NCBI GenBank assembly: GCA_002496955.1
Contig: DALZ01000160.1
Location: forward strand, 1-5,166
Direction: 5' to 3'
Origin: Euryarchaeota archaeon UBA128
GTDB lineage: Archaea; Thermoplasmatota; Poseidoniia; Poseidoniales; Poseidoniaceae
Length of the DNA: 5,166 bases
Numbering within the stretch: position 1 is the stretch's first letter; each line of letters begins with the position of its first letter. A model generated the notes under the pieces. The model was not told the DNA's origin. It saw only the letters and a list, made by a program, of their open reading frames with translations, and did no database searches. Made by a program: the position numbers and the translations under genes. Below are positions 4,705 to 5,166 of this stretch, piece by piece.

Positions 4705-5166
4705 CAATCTTGTACAGTCGGTAACCGATGCGTTTCCTACTGACAGAAAAAGTTTTGATTCGGTGATAATGATTTCTAACAGCGTGAAAAAAATCCGCCA
4801 GATACATGCTGTGATTCCAGACTATGTCAACACAACAATATTGACTAGTCAATCTAGGGTAATTGATTCCTTTAACGACGATGACATCGTTGTAGAAATG
4901 ATGGATGAATCTCTCTCGTCGATGGGATTACAGGTTCTCTCACAGCTGCATGATATGATTCTTCAAGCAATAGGCGAAGGTAGTATTTCGCGAGGGGAAA
5001 AACTGCTGGTAATTCTTGCTGAGCCAATGGATGGTATATTCTCAGTCGATACTACCATGTTGAGTGCTAATCGTTTCGCCACCCTAGCAGGAGAAGTAAA
5101 TATTGAGCTTGAAGTGCTTACGAAAGCTATGCAGTTAGCTAGGCACATCGCCTCACGCGGTAGAGA
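4700..5166 (+). CDS. dacZ: DacZ-like archaeal diadenylate cyclase, N-terminal part (runs off the window)
   Basis: Diadenylate cyclases make c-di-AMP from two ATP; DacZ is the archaeal form, with an N-terminal alpha/beta domain followed by the DisA_N (DAC) catalytic domain. The visible 155 residues show a first strand VIMIS, an acidic stretch, the helix QVLSQLHDMILQAIGEGSI, RGEKLLVILAEPMDGIFSVDT and then LTKAMQLARHIASRGR[E]. The last segment matches the 'ALEIAREGREG' helix that opens the DAC domain. The catalytic DGA and RHR motifs would lie beyond the window, so activity cannot be judged. The start is TTG 4700, directly behind an in-frame TGA and well placed after AGGTGAT. ATG 4769, which also follows GGTGAT, is a shorter alternative that would drop the first helix. 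It lies 8 bases after the macro-domain gene, so the two are probably co-expressed. The family is recognised from memory of conserved patterns. Confidence 0.72.
   Translation, partial: MVNLVQSVTDAFPTDRKSFDSVIMISNSVKKIRQIHAVIPDYVNTTILTSQSRVIDSFNDDDIVVEMMDESLSSMGLQVLSQLHDMILQAIGEGSISRGEKLLVILAEPMDGIFSVDTTMLSANRFATLAGEVNIELEVLTKAMQLARHIASRGR

Noticed and set aside
4658..4852. Reverse open frame of 64 codons across the macro/cyclase junction
   Set aside because: It is antisense to two supported coding regions and has no family resemblance.
4963..5148. Reverse open frame of 61 codons opposite the cyclase-like gene
   Set aside because: It is the antisense shadow of a frame that matches the DacZ pattern throughout.

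Overview
The window looks like chromosomal DNA of a euryarchaeon. The evidence is an MC1-type DNA-binding protein, a stand-alone Lrp/AsnC ligand-binding (RAM) protein, the start of a protein resembling the archaeal DacZ diadenylate cyclase, and ribosome-binding sites of the AGGTGAT/GGAGG type. An aerobic, succinate-dehydrogenase-bearing lineage of moderate to low GC, such as uncultivated marine Thermoplasmatota (group II/III), would fit. That placement is inference from gene content and was not tested by phylogeny.

Left part (1-3147, + strand): a respiratory operon. The first 100 bases hold what may be the end of an upstream gene (perhaps the membrane anchor SdhD). Then come sdhA (flavoprotein, 109-1962) and sdhB (iron-sulfur subunit, 1962-2729), which overlap by one base in TAATG. 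Thirteen bases later a TTG-started four-helix DoxX-family membrane protein follows (2743-3147). All FAD, catalytic and Fe-S ligands I checked are present, so this should be an active complex II.

Middle part (3148-3925, - strand): two small genes read leftwards, MC1 (3285-3548) and a 78-residue RAM-only protein (3689-3925). Each is followed by a hairpin plus U-tract on its own strand. In both hairpins the non-Watson-Crick positions are G-U wobbles on the minus-strand RNA but A-C mismatches on the plus strand, so the structures belong to the leftward transcripts. The MC1 transcript also carries an extra hairpin with a UGCG (UNCG-type) tetraloop. MC1 therefore appears to be a separate transcription unit with its own TATA-like box.

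Right part (3926-5166, + strand): a divergent intergenic region contains a perfect dyad, TTCGCA-N6-TGCGAA, just upstream of a TATA-like element. It precedes a macro-domain (ADP-ribose-binding) gene and, 8 bases after its stop, a TTG-started gene that runs off the window. That second gene matches the N-terminal part of archaeal DacZ-type diadenylate cyclases up to the start of the cyclase domain. The macro-domain/cyclase pair, with a divergently transcribed ligand-sensing protein next door, is the most interesting arrangement here. It suggests, without proving, a link between ADP-ribose or NAD-derived metabolites and c-di-AMP signalling.
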